DNA of 64,000 nt from assembly GCF_018224925.1 (NCBI RefSeq), contig NZ_JAGTUF010000004.1:124001-188000 (forward strand). Reading direction: 5' to 3'. A model generated the notes under the pieces. It saw only the letters and a program-made list of their open reading frames with translations, was not told the DNA's origin and searched no databases. Below, piece by piece: positions 54,599-64,000 of this stretch; positions within the stretch are counted from its first letter, which is position 1; the number at the start of each line of letters is the position of its first letter. Source of the stretch: Magnetospirillum sulfuroxidans. Lineage in GTDB: Bacteria > Pseudomonadota > Alphaproteobacteria > Rhodospirillales > Magnetospirillaceae. A program made the position numbers and the translations under genes.

Positions 54599-54649
54599 GA
54601 GCCTTTGGTTTCTCAGGGACGGTCTCTGCCCACCCGGCCAAGGCCCCCT

Positions 54650-54712
54650 CCCCCAGTTGCCATCGTCCCCCGCGGCGCCTTGCGAAGCTTCTTAAGCAAC
54701 CGAGGGGGTTTT
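54650..54712 (+). terminator. Terminator-like expression platform of the riboswitch
   Basis: CCCCC-A-GTTGC (54650-54660) pairs with GCAAC-CGA-GGGGG (54696-54708), followed by TTTT and then the ATG at 54714. The 3' arm also contains the GAGGGGG ribosome site. The same hairpin could thus stop transcription or hide the ribosome site when guanidine is absent. Confidence 0.6.
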
Positions 54713-54713
54713 C

Positions 54714-55784
54714 ATGCGTTCTTCCTTTTCCCGAGTTCTTGGCCTGGCTGTCGGCGCTGCCGCCATGGTCGCCGCCACCTGTTCGCCCGGTCTCGCCGCC
54801 GAGAAAAAAGACTTCAAGATCGCGTGGTCGATCTATGCCGGCTGGATGCCCTGGGGCTATGCCGCCGATTCCGGTCTGATGAAGAAGTGGGCCGACAAAT
54901 ACGGCATCACCGTCCAAATCGTGCAGATCAACGATTATGTGGAATCCATCAACCAGTACACCGCCGGCGGGTTCGACGGCTGCGTCATGACCAACATGGA
55001 CGCCCTGACCATTCCGGCCGCCGGCGGCATCGATTCGACCGCGCTGATTTCCGGCGACTTTTCCAACGGCAATGACGGGATCGTCTTGAAAAAGGGCAAA
55101 AGCATCGCCGACATCAAGGGCCAGAAGATCAATCTGGTGGAATTGTCGGTCTCGCATTACCTGCTGGCCCGTGCGCTCGACACCGTCAAGCTTAAGGAAA
55201 AAGACGTCGGCGTCGTCAACACCTCGGATGCCGACATCGTCTCGGTCTTCACCTCGTCCAAGGATTCCACCGCCGTGGTCACCTGGAACCCGCAACTGGC
55301 CGAAGTCTCGGCGGTCAAGGGCGCCACCAAGGTGTTCGACAGTTCAAAAATTCCGGGCGAGATCATCGATTTGATGGTGGTCAATTCGGCGACGCTGACC
55401 GACAACCCGGCCTTGGGCAAGGCGTTGACCGGCGTTTGGTATGAAATGATGGCCAAGATGGAAGCCGGCGACCCGGCCATGCTGGAAGCCATGGCCAAGG
55501 CCTCGGGCACCGATCTGGCCGGCTATAAGGCCCAGCTTGCCACCACCAAGATGTTCTATAAGCCGATCGATGCGGTGTCGTTCACCACCTCGGCGCAATT
55601 GCCCAAAACCATGGATATGGTCCGCACCTTCTCGTTCGAGCACGGCCTGCTGGGCGAGGGCGCCAAGTCCAAGGACGCCGTCGGCATGGCCTTTCCCGGC
55701 GGCAAGACCCTGGGCGATGCCAACAACATCAAGCTGCGCTTCGACGCCACCTTCATGACGCTGGCCGCCGACGGAAAGCTGTAG
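54714..55784 (+). CDS. ABC-transporter substrate-binding protein, predicted guanidine importer
   Basis: A 356-residue periplasmic protein of the NitT/TauT (SsuA-like) class with a signal peptide (about 1-28, ending GLAAE). The mature part shows KIAWSIYAGWMPWGYA (core YAGWMPWGYA), INQYTAGGFDGCVMTNMDAL (core GGFDGCVMTNMDA) and VNTSDADIVSVFTS (core TSDADIVSVF). It is annotated in many genomes as a putative urea ABC binding protein. Location directly behind a guanidine-I riboswitch makes guanidine the likely ligand. The ribosome site GAGGGGG is part of the riboswitch platform. The permease gene starts 3 nt after its stop. Confidence 0.9.
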   Translation: MRSSFSRVLGLAVGAAAMVAATCSPGLAAEKKDFKIAWSIYAGWMPWGYAADSGLMKKWADKYGITVQIVQINDYVESINQYTAGGFDGCVMTNMDALTIPAAGGIDSTALISGDFSNGNDGIVLKKGKSIADIKGQKINLVELSVSHYLLARALDTVKLKEKDVGVVNTSDADIVSVFTSSKDSTAVVTWNPQLAEVSAVKGATKVFDSSKIPGEIIDLMVVNSATLTDNPALGKALTGVWYEMMAKMEAGDPAMLEAMAKASGTDLAGYKAQLATTKMFYKPIDAVSFTTSAQLPKTMDMVRTFSFEHGLLGEGAKSKDAVGMAFPGGKTLGDANNIKLRFDATFMTLAADGKL

Positions 55785-55786
55785 GC

Positions 55787-56608
55787 ATGGGCCGCCGGAT
55801 CATCAACCGGCATCCCGGCAAAGGGAGCGCGCTTTTCTGGGGCGCGCTCCCCTTCCTGGCGGTGTTGGCGCTCTACGTCATCTTCTCGGCCTTGCGGCTG
55901 GCCGAGAATCCCAACGACAAGCTGCTGCCGGCGTTTTCCACCATCGCCGACACCATCATCCGCCTAGCCTTCACCGCCGATAGCCGCAGCGGCCAGATCC
56001 TGTTATGGGCCGATACCCTGTCCAGCCTGACGCGGCTGGGCTTGGGGCTGCTGGTCTCCACCTTGCTTGGTCTGCTGCTGGGCGTCGGCACCGGCCTGAT
56101 CCCTTATGTCCGCGCCGGGCTGTCGCCCTTTGTCGCCGTGCTGTCCTTGATCCCGCCCATGGCGGTCCTGCCCATCTTGTTCATCGTTTTCGGCTTGGAC
56201 GAATTGTCCAAGGTGGTCCTCATCGTCATCGGCATCGCCCCGTTTCTGGTCCGCGATCTGGCCATGCGGGTCGAGGCCATTCCGACCGAGTTGGTGATCA
56301 AGGCCCAGACCCTGGGCGCCGGCACCTGGCAGATCATCGTGCGGCTGGTGCTGCCCACTGTCTGGCCCAAACTGCTCGACAGCGTGCGGCTCTCCCTGGG
56401 GCCGGCCTGGCTGTTCCTGATCTCGGCCGAAGCCATCGCCGCCCAGGATGGCCTGGGCTACCGCATCTTCCTGGTGCGGCGCTATCTGGCCATGGATGTC
56501 ATCTTGCCCTACGTGGCCTGGATCACCCTGTTGGCCTTTTGCATGGATTGGCTGCTGCGCGCCGCCAACCGCCGTTTTTGCCCGTGGCTGGAACGGGGGG
56601 CGTCATGA
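55787..56608 (+). CDS. ABC-transporter permease of the guanidine operon
   Basis: A 273-residue inner-membrane permease (BPD_transp_1 family) with about six membrane helices. The first lies near residues 15-35 (LPFLAVLALYVIFSAL, core FLAVLALYVIF). The cytoplasmic coupling loop EAA motif is visible around EAIPTELVIKAQTLGAGTWQ (core KAQTLGAGTWQIIV). It starts 3 nt after the binding-protein gene and its stop overlaps the ATPase start (ATGA). Expected to form the transmembrane channel for guanidine uptake. Confidence 0.92.
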   Translation: MGRRIINRHPGKGSALFWGALPFLAVLALYVIFSALRLAENPNDKLLPAFSTIADTIIRLAFTADSRSGQILLWADTLSSLTRLGLGLLVSTLLGLLLGVGTGLIPYVRAGLSPFVAVLSLIPPMAVLPILFIVFGLDELSKVVLIVIGIAPFLVRDLAMRVEAIPTELVIKAQTLGAGTWQIIVRLVLPTVWPKLLDSVRLSLGPAWLFLISAEAIAAQDGLGYRIFLVRRYLAMDVILPYVAWITLLAFCMDWLLRAANRRFCPWLERGAS

Positions 56609-57354
56609 GCCGCGTCACCGTCGACAATCTGTGGATGGAATACGGCGAGCAAGTGGTGCTGGAACGGGTCAGCCTGGAGATTCCATCGGGTGAATTCTGC
56701 GCCCTGGTCGGGCCGTCCGGCTGCGGCAAGACCACTTTCTTGCGTCTGTTGCTGGCGATGGAGCGGCCGACCAAGGGCAGCATCCGCATCGACGGCCAGC
56801 CCTTGGCCCGCGAACCCGGCCCCGATCGCGGCGTGGTGTTCCAGCGTTATTCCGCCTATGCCCATCTGACCGTCGAGGAAAACGTGGTGCTGGGGTTGGA
56901 ATTCGCCCGTGCGCCGCTGCTGGGCCGGCTATTCGGGGCGAAGAAACGCCAAGCCCTGGACGAGGTGCGCGCCACCATCGACGCCGTCGGCCTTGATCAC
57001 GCCCGCACCAAATATCCGGCCGAACTGTCCGGCGGCATGCAGCAACGCCTGTCCATCGCCCAAGCCTTGGTCAGAAAGCCGCGCATCTTGCTGATGGACG
57101 AACCTTTCGGCGCCCTTGACCCCGGCACCAAGGCGCAGATGCACGATCTGGTGCGCCAATTATGGCGGGCGGAAAAGATGACCGTGTTCATGGTCACCCA
57201 CGACATCCAGGAAGGTTTCGGCCTGGGAACCCGCGTGCTGGCCTTTGACAAGGTCCGCCACGACCCCGACGCCCCCGAAGCCTATGGCGCGACCATCACC
57301 TTGAACCTGCCCTTGGACGACAAGCCCGAACGGGCCGAGATCGTCCACGCCTGA
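56605..57354 (+). CDS. ABC-transporter ATPase of the guanidine operon
   Basis: A 249-residue ATPase. Walker A GPSGCGKTT, Q-loop VVFQRYSAY, signature LSGGMQQRLSIA, Walker B ILLMDEPFGALD and the switch His in VTHDIQE are all present, so it should be active. ATG 56605 overlaps the permease stop codon; the longer frame upstream lies inside the permease gene and is not coding. It belongs to the NitT/TauT-type ATPases. Confidence 0.94.
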   Translation: MSRVTVDNLWMEYGEQVVLERVSLEIPSGEFCALVGPSGCGKTTFLRLLLAMERPTKGSIRIDGQPLAREPGPDRGVVFQRYSAYAHLTVEENVVLGLEFARAPLLGRLFGAKKRQALDEVRATIDAVGLDHARTKYPAELSGGMQQRLSIAQALVRKPRILLMDEPFGALDPGTKAQMHDLVRQLWRAEKMTVFMVTHDIQEGFGLGTRVLAFDKVRHDPDAPEAYGATITLNLPLDDKPERAEIVHA

Positions 57355-57425
57355 ACCCGCCACCGGGGACGACCCCGGATGGTTCGCACTGCGCCGGGAC
57401 GGCCCGGCACGACGGAGAAATCCGC

Positions 57426-58142
57426 ATGAGCGAGCTTTTCTACCAAGACACCCTGCCCGGCGGCAAACATTGGTCGTTCACCGTCAAGCGCGGCACCAGC
57501 CTGCGGCTGATCGACGCCGATGGCGGCGCCAATGTCGGCATGCTGTTCTATAACCCGGCCAATCCGCTGGAACGCTACAACGCCCCCGATACCTTGAAGT
57601 GCCAGCACACCTTCAAGTTGACCCGCGGCAATTGCCTTTATTCCGACATGGGCCGCATCTTTTGTTCGATCATCGAAGACAGCGTCGGCTGGCATGACAC
57701 CGTCTGCGGCAACAGCACCAAGGACATGGTGGCCAGGCGCTGGGGGGTGAAGACCTATCAGGCCTGCCGCAACGATTGGTTCTTGAACGGTCATGACTCG
57801 TTCCTGGTCGAGGCCGGCAAATACGGCCTGGGCCGGCGCGATCTGGCCGCCAACGTCAACTGGTTCTCGAAAGTCGCGGTCCAAGACGATGGCGCCATGG
57901 TCTTCGATCCAAGCCATTCGCCCGCCGGTTCGGTGGTCACCCTTCGCTTCGAGATGGATACGCTGGTGCTGTTGCACACCTGCCCGCACCCGCTGAACCC
58001 GGCCGCCGATTATCCGAAAAAGCCGGTGACCTATCAATTGCTCAAGGCCGATGCGGTCGGAGCCGACGATTTCTGCCTGAACTTCCGCCCGGAAAACCGG
58101 CGCGGCTTCGAGAACAACCGTCTTTACACCCTGATCGGCTGA
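57426..58142 (+). CDS. DUF1989 protein UAAP1, predicted carboxyguanidine deiminase subunit
   Basis: A 238-residue protein of the DUF1989 (urea amidolyase-associated protein 1) family. Blocks include the N-terminal LPGGKHWSFTVKRGTSLRL (core GGKHWSFTVKRGT), ANVGMLFYN, NPLERYNAPDTLKCQHTF (core ERYNAPDTLKCQ), SDMGRIFCSI and the cysteine-containing CGNSTKDM and YQACRNDW. In guanidine-degrading bacteria the two DUF1989 proteins form carboxyguanidine deiminase (CgdAB), converting carboxyguanidine to allophanate and ammonia. GGAGAAA precedes the ATG. The Cys/His positions probably bind a metal. Confidence 0.88.
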   Translation: MSELFYQDTLPGGKHWSFTVKRGTSLRLIDADGGANVGMLFYNPANPLERYNAPDTLKCQHTFKLTRGNCLYSDMGRIFCSIIEDSVGWHDTVCGNSTKDMVARRWGVKTYQACRNDWFLNGHDSFLVEAGKYGLGRRDLAANVNWFSKVAVQDDGAMVFDPSHSPAGSVVTLRFEMDTLVLLHTCPHPLNPAADYPKKPVTYQLLKADAVGADDFCLNFRPENRRGFENNRLYTLIG

Positions 58143-58154
58143 GGGAGGCTGGAA

Positions 58155-58799
58155 ATGTTGAAGCAAAGCACTTTGGCCGCCGCGACGGCCCTTTATGCCG
58201 CCACCATCCCCGCCGGCGATTACTGGCTGCATGAAGTGAAAAAGGGCCAGACCTTGCGCATTGTCGACGTCGCCGGCAACCAGGCCGCCGACACCTTGTT
58301 CTACAACGCCGATGACCCGCACGAACGCTATTGCGCCACCAGCACCATCCGCACCCAGGGCAATGTCTATCTGGGGCTGGGATCGCGATTGCTGAGCCAG
58401 GACGGCACCCCGATGCTGACGATTGTCGCCGACACCGTCGGCCGCCACGACACCTTGGGCGGGGCCTGCGCCACCGAATCCAATACCGTGCGCTATGCCC
58501 TGGAAAAAAAGACCATGCATGCCTGCCGCGATTCCTATGTCCTGGCTTTGGCCGAACATGACCATTGGGGCCTGACCAAGCGCGACATCGGCCACAACAT
58601 CAATTTTTTCATGAACGTCCCCATCACCGCCGATGGCGGCCTGTCTTTCGCCGATGGCGTCTCGGGACCGGGCCAATATGTCGAGATGGTGGCGCACATG
58701 AACGTCGTCGTGCTGATCTCCAATTGCCCGCAGCTCAACAATCCATGCAACGCCTATGACCCGACCCCCATCGACGTGCTGATCTGGGAGGCGGCGTGA
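58155..58799 (+). CDS. DUF1989 protein UAAP2, second predicted carboxyguanidine deiminase subunit
   Basis: A 214-residue DUF1989 paralogue of the preceding protein. Shared blocks: [18 protein letters not shown] (core [14 protein letters not shown]), [19 protein letters not shown] (core [12 protein letters not shown]), [13 protein letters not shown] (core GSRLLSQDG), [19 protein letters not shown] (core [13 protein letters not shown]) and MNVPITADG. Expected to be the partner subunit of the deiminase. GGGAGG lies 6 nt before the ATG. Its stop overlaps the carboxylase start (TGATG), so synthesis is coupled. Confidence 0.88.
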   Translation: MLKQSTLAAATALYAATIPAGDYWLHEVKKGQTLRIVDVAGNQAADTLFYNADDPHERYCATSTIRTQGNVYLGLGSRLLSQDGTPMLTIVADTVGRHDTLGGACATESNTVRYALEKKTMHACRDSYVLALAEHDHWGLTKRDIGHNINFFMNVPITADGGLSFADGVSGPGQYVEMVAHMNVVVLISNCPQLNNPCNAYDPTPIDVLIWEAA

Positions 58800-61700
58800 T
58801 GTTCACCAAGGTTCTGATCGCCAATCGCGGCGCCATCGCCACCCGCATCATCCGCACCCTGCGCCGCCTGGGAATCAAAAGCGTCGCCATTTATTCCGAG
58901 GCCGACCGCCATTCCCTGCACGTCGCCATGGCCGACGAAGCCTATTGCGTCGGCGCCGGCCCGGCGGCGCAAAGCTATCTGCAAGCCGACACCATCTTGG
59001 AGGTGGCAAAGGCGTGCGGCGCCCAGGCCATTCATCCCGGCTATGGCTTCTTGTCGGAAAACCCCGATTTCGCCGACGCTTGCGCCCAGGCCGGCCTGAA
59101 CTTCATCGGCCCGTGGCCGGAACACATGCGCGCCTTCGGCCTCAAGCACACCGCCCGCGATCTGGCTCGGAAAGCCGGGGTGCCGCTGGCCCCCGGATCG
59201 GGCTTACTGAACGACGTCGCCCACGCCAAGGCCGAGGCCGCCCGCATCGGCTATCCGGTGATGCTGAAAAGCACCGCCGGCGGCGGCGGCATCGGCCTGT
59301 CGCTGTGCCGGTCCGAGGACGAGTTGGAACCGCTGTTCGAGCGGGTCCAACGGCTGGCGCGCAACAATTTCAAGGATGCCGGCCTGTTCTTGGAAAAATA
59401 CGTCGAACGCGGCCGGCATATCGAGGTGCAGATTTTCGGCGACGGTCGCGGCACCGTCGTCGCCCTGGGCGAGCGCGATTGCTCGGCCCAGCGCCGCAAT
59501 CAAAAAGTCGTCGAGGAAACCCCGGCCCCAGGCATCGCCCCCGACCTGCGCCATCACTTATGCGCCACCGCCGTCAAATTGGGACAAGCGGTGGGCTATG
59601 CCAATGCCGGCACGGTGGAATTTCTTTACGACACCGATAGCGGCGATTTCTATTTCCTTGAGGTCAACACCCGGCTTCAGGTCGAACACGGAGTGACCGA
59701 GCAGGTCACCGGCATTGATCTGGTCGAGTGGATGGTGCGGCAAGCGGCGGGCGAAGCCTTGCCGCTGGCCGATCACGGCGAACGGACGCGCGGCGCCTCG
59801 ATCCAGGTCCGGCTTTATGCCGAGGATCCGGGCCGCGATTTCCGCCCCTCGTCCGGCTTGCTCACCCAGGTCTGCTGGCCGGAACAGGCCCGCATCGAAA
59901 CCTGGGTCGAGACCGGCCAGGAGGTGTCGCCGTTTTACGATCCGATGATCGCCAAGATCATCGTTACCGGCAGCGACCGCGCCGACGCCTTGGCCAAGAT
60001 GCAAGCCGCCCTGGCCGCAACCCGCATCGCCGGGATCGAAACCAATCTGGATTATCTGCGCGCCCTGGTGGCCAGCCCGGTTTTCGCCGCCGGGGAAGTG
60101 ACCACCCGCACCCTGGATAGCTTCGTCCATCACGCCCGCTCGGTCGAGGTGCTGCGTGCCGGCACCCAGACCACACTTCAGGATTATCCCGGCCGTACCG
60201 GCTATTGGGATGTGGGCGTGCCGCCATCGGGGCCGATGGATAACCTGTCGCTGCGGCTGGCCAACCACGCGCTGGGCAATCCGGCCGGCATGGCGGCGCT
60301 GGAAATGACGGTGTCGGGACCGACCCTGAAATTTAACGCCGCGACGACGATCTGTCTGATGGGGGCGGAAATGACCGCGACCCTGGATGGCCTGCCGGTT
60401 ATGTACGGCCAGCCGGTCCCGGTCGATGCCGGCCAGGTGCTGCGCCTTGGCCCGGTCAGCGGCGCGGGCTGCCGCGCCTATCTGGCGATCCAAGGCGGCT
60501 TTGACGTGCCCGATTACCTGGGCTCGAAATCCACCTTCACCCTGGGCAAGTTCGGCGGTCACGGCGGCCGCGCCCTGATGGCCGGCGACATCATCCATCT
60601 GGGCAAGCCCCTTGCGCCGGCGCCGGCGCGGCCGGTGCCCGAAGCCCTGGTGCCGAAGATCGGCCATGATTGGGAAATCGGCGTGCTCTACGGTCCGCAC
60701 GGGGCGCCGGATTTTTTCACCGATGACGATATCGCCAGCTTTTTCGCCACCCCCTGGGAAGTGCATTACAATTCCAGCCGTACCGGCGTGCGCCTGATCG
60801 GCCCCAAGCCGAAATGGGCGCGCAAGGATGGCGGCGAAGCCGGCCTGCACCCCAGCAATATCCACGACAACGCCTATGCCATCGGCGCCATCGACTTTAC
60901 CGGCGACATGCCGGTGATCCTGGGACCGGATGGGCCAAGCCTGGGCGGCTTTGTCTGCCCGGCAACCATCGTGCAGGCCGAATTGTGGAAACTGGGCCAA
61001 GTGCGCCCCGGGGACCGCATCCGCTTCATCCGCCTCAGCCCGACGCAGGCGGCCCTGCTGGAAGCCCGGCAAGAAGCCGAGATCGCCGCGTTCCAACCCG
61101 TCGATAGCGCCGCTTTGCCGCAACCGTTTGATTGCGGCCCCGACGACGCGGTGATCGGCGAAATCGCCGCCCACGGCGAACGGCCTCGGGTGATCTATCG
61201 CCGGGCCGGCGACAAATACCTGCTGGTGGAATACGGGCCGCTGGCGCTGGATCTGGAACTGCGCTTCCGCGTCCATGCGCTGATGGCGGCGCTGCGCGCC
61301 CTGGCCCCGGCCGGGCTGATCGAGCTGACGCCGGGTATCCGCTCGCTGCAACTGCATTACGACAGCCGGGTGCTGGCGCTGGGGGAATTGCTGGAGCTGC
61401 TGCGCCGGACCGAGGCAAGCCTGCCCAACAACGACGCCCTGGAAGTGCCCACCCGCATCGTCCATCTGCCGTTGTCTTGGGATGATGAAGCCACCCAATT
61501 GGCCATCGCCAAATACATGCAATCGGTGCGCGCCGATGCCCCCTGGTGTCCCAGCAACATCGAATTCATCCGCCGCATCAATGGCCTGGACAGCATCGAC
61601 GCCGTGAAGAAAATCGTCTTCGACGCGTCGTATCTGGTGCTTGGCCTGGGCGACGTCTATCTGGGGGCGCCGGTGGCCACCCCCATGGACCCGCGCCACC

Positions 61701-62419
61701 GTCTGGTCACCACCAAATACAATCCGGCACGAACCTGGACGCCGGAAAACGCGGTGGGCATCGGCGGCGCTTATATGTGCGTTTACGGCATGGAGGGACC
61801 GGGCGGCTATCAATTCGTCGGCCGCACCTGCCAGGTCTGGAACACCCACAAGCACACCGCCGAATTCCAGCCCGGCAAGCCGTGGCTGCTGCGCTTTTTC
61901 GACCAGATCCGCTTCGTCGAGGTTTCGGCGGCCGAACTGCTGGAATTCCGCGACAACTTCCCCCAGGGCAAGGCCCATGTCAAAATCGAGGAAACCACGT
62001 TCAAACTGGCCGATTACCGGCAGTTCCTCGCCGATAACGACGCCGCCATCCGCGCCTTCAAATCCCGCCAGCAACAGGCCTTCGACGCCGAACGCGCCCG
62101 CTGGGAGGCGTCGGGCCAGATCGGCTATGGCGCCGACCTGCCCGAAGCTTTCGCCGATAGCGGCGATGAGACGTTGCCCGCCGGCGGCATCGCCGTGACC
62201 GCGCCGGTTTCCGGTTCGCTGTGGAAAATCGCCGTCACCCCCGGCCAGACGGTCAAGGAAGGCGAAGCCATCGTCATTGTCGAAAGCATGAAAATGGAAA
62301 TCGCGGTCCTGGCCCCCGCCGACGGCGTGGTGCAGGAATTGCGCTGCGCCGAGGGCCGCGCCGTTTCCTTGGGACAAACTTTGGCGGTGATCGTCGCCCA
62401 TGGCCAGGAGGCCGCGTAA
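58799..62419 (+). CDS. Biotin-dependent guanidine (urea-type) carboxylase
   Basis: A 1206-residue single-chain carboxylase. Biotin carboxylase spans about 1-450 ([64 protein letters not shown]; core [11 protein letters not shown]). The carboxyltransferase part (about 455-1110) has AHS2- and AHS1-type subdomains with [14 protein letters not shown] (core [11 protein letters not shown]), [14 protein letters not shown] (core [12 protein letters not shown]), [14 protein letters not shown] (core [12 protein letters not shown]) and [11 protein letters not shown]. The C-terminal biotinyl domain has the acceptor K1165 in ESMKME. The family covers urea and guanidine carboxylases; the guanidine riboswitch and DUF1989 genes favour guanidine. 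It overlaps neighbours on both sides. Confidence 0.93.
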   Translation: MFTKVLIANRGAIATRIIRTLRRLGIKSVAIYSEADRHSLHVAMADEAYCVGAGPAAQSYLQADTILEVAKACGAQAIHPGYGFLSENPDFADACAQAGLNFIGPWPEHMRAFGLKHTARDLARKAGVPLAPGSGLLNDVAHAKAEAARIGYPVMLKSTAGGGGIGLSLCRSEDELEPLFERVQRLARNNFKDAGLFLEKYVERGRHIEVQIFGDGRGTVVALGERDCSAQRRNQKVVEETPAPGIAPDLRHHLCATAVKLGQAVGYANAGTVEFLYDTDSGDFYFLEVNTRLQVEHGVTEQVTGIDLVEWMVRQAAGEALPLADHGERTRGASIQVRLYAEDPGRDFRPSSGLLTQVCWPEQARIETWVETGQEVSPFYDPMIAKIIVTGSDRADALAKMQAALAATRIAGIETNLDYLRALVASPVFAAGEVTTRTLDSFVHHARSVEVLRAGTQTTLQDYPGRTGYWDVGVPPSGPMDNLSLRLANHALGNPAGMAALEMTVSGPTLKFNAATTICLMGAEMTATLDGLPVMYGQPVPVDAGQVLRLGPVSGAGCRAYLAIQGGFDVPDYLGSKSTFTLGKFGGHGGRALMAGDIIHLGKPLAPAPARPVPEALVPKIGHDWEIGVLYGPHGAPDFFTDDDIASFFATPWEVHYNSSRTGVRLIGPKPKWARKDGGEAGLHPSNIHDNAYAIGAIDFTGDMPVILGPDGPSLGGFVCPATIVQAELWKLGQVRPGDRIRFIRLSPTQAALLEARQEAEIAAFQPVDSAALPQPFDCGPDDAVIGEIAAHGERPRVIYRRAGDKYLLVEYGPLALDLELRFRVHALMAALRALAPAGLIELTPGIRSLQLHYDSRVLALGELLELLRRTEASLPNNDALEVPTRIVHLPLSWDDEATQLAIAKYMQSVRADAPWCPSNIEFIRRINGLDSIDAVKKIVFDASYLVLGLGDVYLGAPVATPMDPRHRLVTTKYNPARTWTPENAVGIGGAYMCVYGMEGPGGYQFVGRTCQVWNTHKHTAEFQPGKPWLLRFFDQIRFVEVSAAELLEFRDNFPQGKAHVKIEETTFKLADYRQFLADNDAAIRAFKSRQQQAFDAERARWEASGQIGYGADLPEAFADSGDETLPAGGIAVTAPVSGSLWKIAVTPGQTVKEGEAIVIVESMKMEIAVLAPADGVVQELRCAEGRAVSLGQTLAVIVAHGQEAA

Positions 62420-64000
62420 TGCAATCCTTGGATATCGCCAGCTTGTCCGCCGGCTATGGCGCCGGCACCCTGACCCCGGCCCACGTGCTGGACACGGTAT
62501 ACGCCCGCATCGACCAGCAGGGCGAACGCCCGGTGTGGATCACCCTGGTCGCCAAGGCCGACGCCCTGGCGCAACTGGCCGCCGCCCCCAAGGGCAAGCT
62601 GTGGGGCATCCCCTTTGCCGTCAAGGACAACATCGACGTCGCCGGCCTGCCGACCACCGCCGGCTGCCCTGATTTCGCCTATGTCCCCAGCCGCTCGGCC
62701 CATGTGGTCGAAGCGCTGCAAGCCGAGGGCGCCATCCTGATCGGCAAGACCAACCTGGACCAATTCGCCACCGGTCTGGTCGGCACCCGTTCCCCCTATG
62801 GCATCTGTTCATCGGTCTTTTCCGCCGATCACATCTCGGGCGGGTCCAGCGCCGGCTCAGCCGTCGCCGTTGCCGCCGGGCTGGTGTCGTTTTCCCTGGG
62901 CACCGACACCGCCGGCTCGGGCCGCGTGCCCGCCGCCTTCAACAACATCGTCGGCTTGAAGCCTTCCAAGGGATTGCTCAGCAATCGCGGATTGGTGCCG
63001 GCCTGTCGCAGCCTGGATTGCATTTCCATCTTCGCCACCACCTGCGCCGACGCCTTGGCCGTCTTGGCGGTGACCGGGCGCCCCGACCCGGAAGACGCCT
63101 TTTCCCGTTCCGCCCCCCAGGCGACGCAGACGGCGGCATGGCCGGATGGATTTCGCTTCGGCGTTCCCGCCGGCCGGCTGGAATTCTTTGGCGATGACCA
63201 GGCGGAAAGCTTGTTCCATCGCGCGGTGGAACGTCTGCGCGCCATTGGCGGCATGCCGGTCGAAATCGACTTCACCCCGTTTTCCCAATGCGCCCAGTTG
63301 CTGTATTCCGGCCCTTGGGTGGCCGAACGTCTGGCCGCCATCGAGGATTTCGCCACCGCCAGACCGGATTGCCTCCATGAGGTGGTGCGCGGCATCATTC
63401 TGTCAGCCAAAGGCCTTTCCGCCGTCGATAGCTTCAAGGGCTTGTACCGGCTGGCCGAACTGATCCGGCAGGCCGAGGCGCAATGGGCCAAGATGGAAGT
63501 GTTGCTGCTGCCCACCACCGGCACCACCTATCGCATTGATGAGGTGCTGGCCGATCCGGTCAAGCTCAACAGCAATCTTGGCGTCTATACCAATTTCGTC
63601 AATCTGATGGATCTGTCGGCCATCGCCCTTCCCGCCGGCTTTCGCCCCAACGGCCTGCCGTTTGGGGTCACCTTGCTGGGGCGCGCTTTCGCGGACGGCA
63701 AGATCGCCGCCTTGGCCGACCGGCTGCATCGCGCCCTGCCCACCGCCACCTTGGCCGCCACCCCCATTCCGCTGGCCACCACCCCCCCGATCCCGGTTGA
63801 CGCCGCCGCCGCCGGCACGATCACGGTGGCGGTGGTCGGCGCCCATCTCAGCGGCCAACCGCTGCACCACCAACTAAGCGACCGCGATGCCCGCCTGCGG
63901 GCCACTTGCCGCACCGCGCCGGGCTACAGCCTCTATGCCTTGGCCAAGACCCAACCGGCCAAACCGGGACTGGTGTTCGACGGCCACGGTGCCGGCGCCA
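62419..64000 (+). CDS. atzF: Allophanate hydrolase (partial, runs off the window)
   Basis: The first 527 residues of an amidase-signature enzyme that hydrolyses allophanate to CO2 and ammonia. The catalytic triad is K69 (VKDN), S143 (GGSSAG) and S167 (TAGSGR); the spacings of 98 and 24 residues equal those I recall for AtzF (K91, S165, S189). After the amidase domain (to about 440) an allophanate-hydrolase C-terminal domain begins near residue 470 ([13 protein letters not shown], core [11 protein letters not shown]). Start and carboxylase stop overlap as TAATG. The 3' end is missing. Confidence 0.94.
   Translation, partial: MQSLDIASLSAGYGAGTLTPAHVLDTVYARIDQQGERPVWITLVAKADALAQLAAAPKGKLWGIPFAVKDNIDVAGLPTTAGCPDFAYVPSRSAHVVEALQAEGAILIGKTNLDQFATGLVGTRSPYGICSSVFSADHISGGSSAGSAVAVAAGLVSFSLGTDTAGSGRVPAAFNNIVGLKPSKGLLSNRGLVPACRSLDCISIFATTCADALAVLAVTGRPDPEDAFSRSAPQATQTAAWPDGFRFGVPAGRLEFFGDDQAESLFHRAVERLRAIGGMPVEIDFTPFSQCAQLLYSGPWVAERLAAIEDFATARPDCLHEVVRGIILSAKGLSAVDSFKGLYRLAELIRQAEAQWAKMEVLLLPTTGTTYRIDEVLADPVKLNSNLGVYTNFVNLMDLSAIALPAGFRPNGLPFGVTLLGRAFADGKIAALADRLHRALPTATLAATPIPLATTPPIPVDAAAAGTITVAVVGAHLSGQPLHHQLSDRDARLRATCRTAPGYSLYALAKTQPAKPGLVFDGHGAGA

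Noticed and set aside
59558-62401. 947-residue minus-strand open frame opposite the carboxylase gene
   Set aside because: Antisense shadow; the carboxylase frame has catalytic motifs throughout and the opposite frame has none.

Overview
The window looks like a chromosomal segment of a GC-rich alphaproteobacterium, most likely Rhodospirillales and close to Magnetospirillum. This rests on ctrA beside fliI/fliJ, a J-domain/cobS/cobT cluster, a DivK-like regulator, the O2-independent ubiquinone genes ubiTUV, a Calvin-cycle gene cluster, a class 3 glutamate-cysteine ligase, and dense chemoreceptor and GGDEF/EAL content. The genus is an inference. I see no transposase, phage, CRISPR array, rRNA or magnetosome gene.

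Layout. 0-7.6 kb: yqgE, a DsbD-like thiol reductase, a REC-cNMP regulator, ubiTUV behind an FNR-like palindrome, and an unrecognised protein. 7.7-17.4 kb (minus strand): a DivK-like receiver with a 1029-aa REC/PAS/GGDEF/EAL protein, a nucleoside transporter, an unrecognised protein, an RlmM-like methyltransferase, an amino-acid-type binding protein, fliJ and fliI. 17.4-26.7 kb: ctrA, gshA, chorismate mutase, two chemoreceptors (one behind a full CtrA box), an old yellow enzyme, a hemerythrin-like protein, BolA, and an unknown protein with three IPPTR repeats. 27-37 kb: J-domain protein, cobS, cobT, a small Gln/Ala-rich protein, galU, a TAXI binding protein, a secreted CHAP protein, a GGDEF-EAL protein, a LuxR-type regulator with a degenerate receiver, and cytochrome b561. 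37.5-43.3 kb: a Calvin/pentose-phosphate cluster (glpX, prk, tkt, fba, rpe) with no RuBisCO gene in the window. 43.4-49.4 kb: an Hsp70-like protein, slyX, tRNA-Thr(CGU), a TerB-like protein, and an operon of receiver, CheC-type phosphatase and PAS/GGDEF/EAL protein. 49.4-54.3 kb (minus strand): a four-gene biotin-dependent, probably Na+-pumping acyl-CoA decarboxylase in mmdADCB order, then an FMN-dependent 2-hydroxyacid dehydrogenase.

54.4-64.0 kb holds the most striking system: a sigma-54-type promoter, a guanidine-I (ykkC) riboswitch and a terminator-like platform in front of an ABC importer, two DUF1989 proteins, a biotin-dependent carboxylase of the urea/guanidine carboxylase family and an allophanate hydrolase cut by the window end. 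Read together, this is a nitrogen-controlled, guanidine-sensing operon that would import guanidine, carboxylate it, deiminate it to allophanate and release ammonia. The carboxylase would probably be auto-annotated as urea carboxylase.

Motifs, start codons, overlaps and hairpins were read directly from the sequence. Functions follow family knowledge. No similarity search or structure prediction was run.
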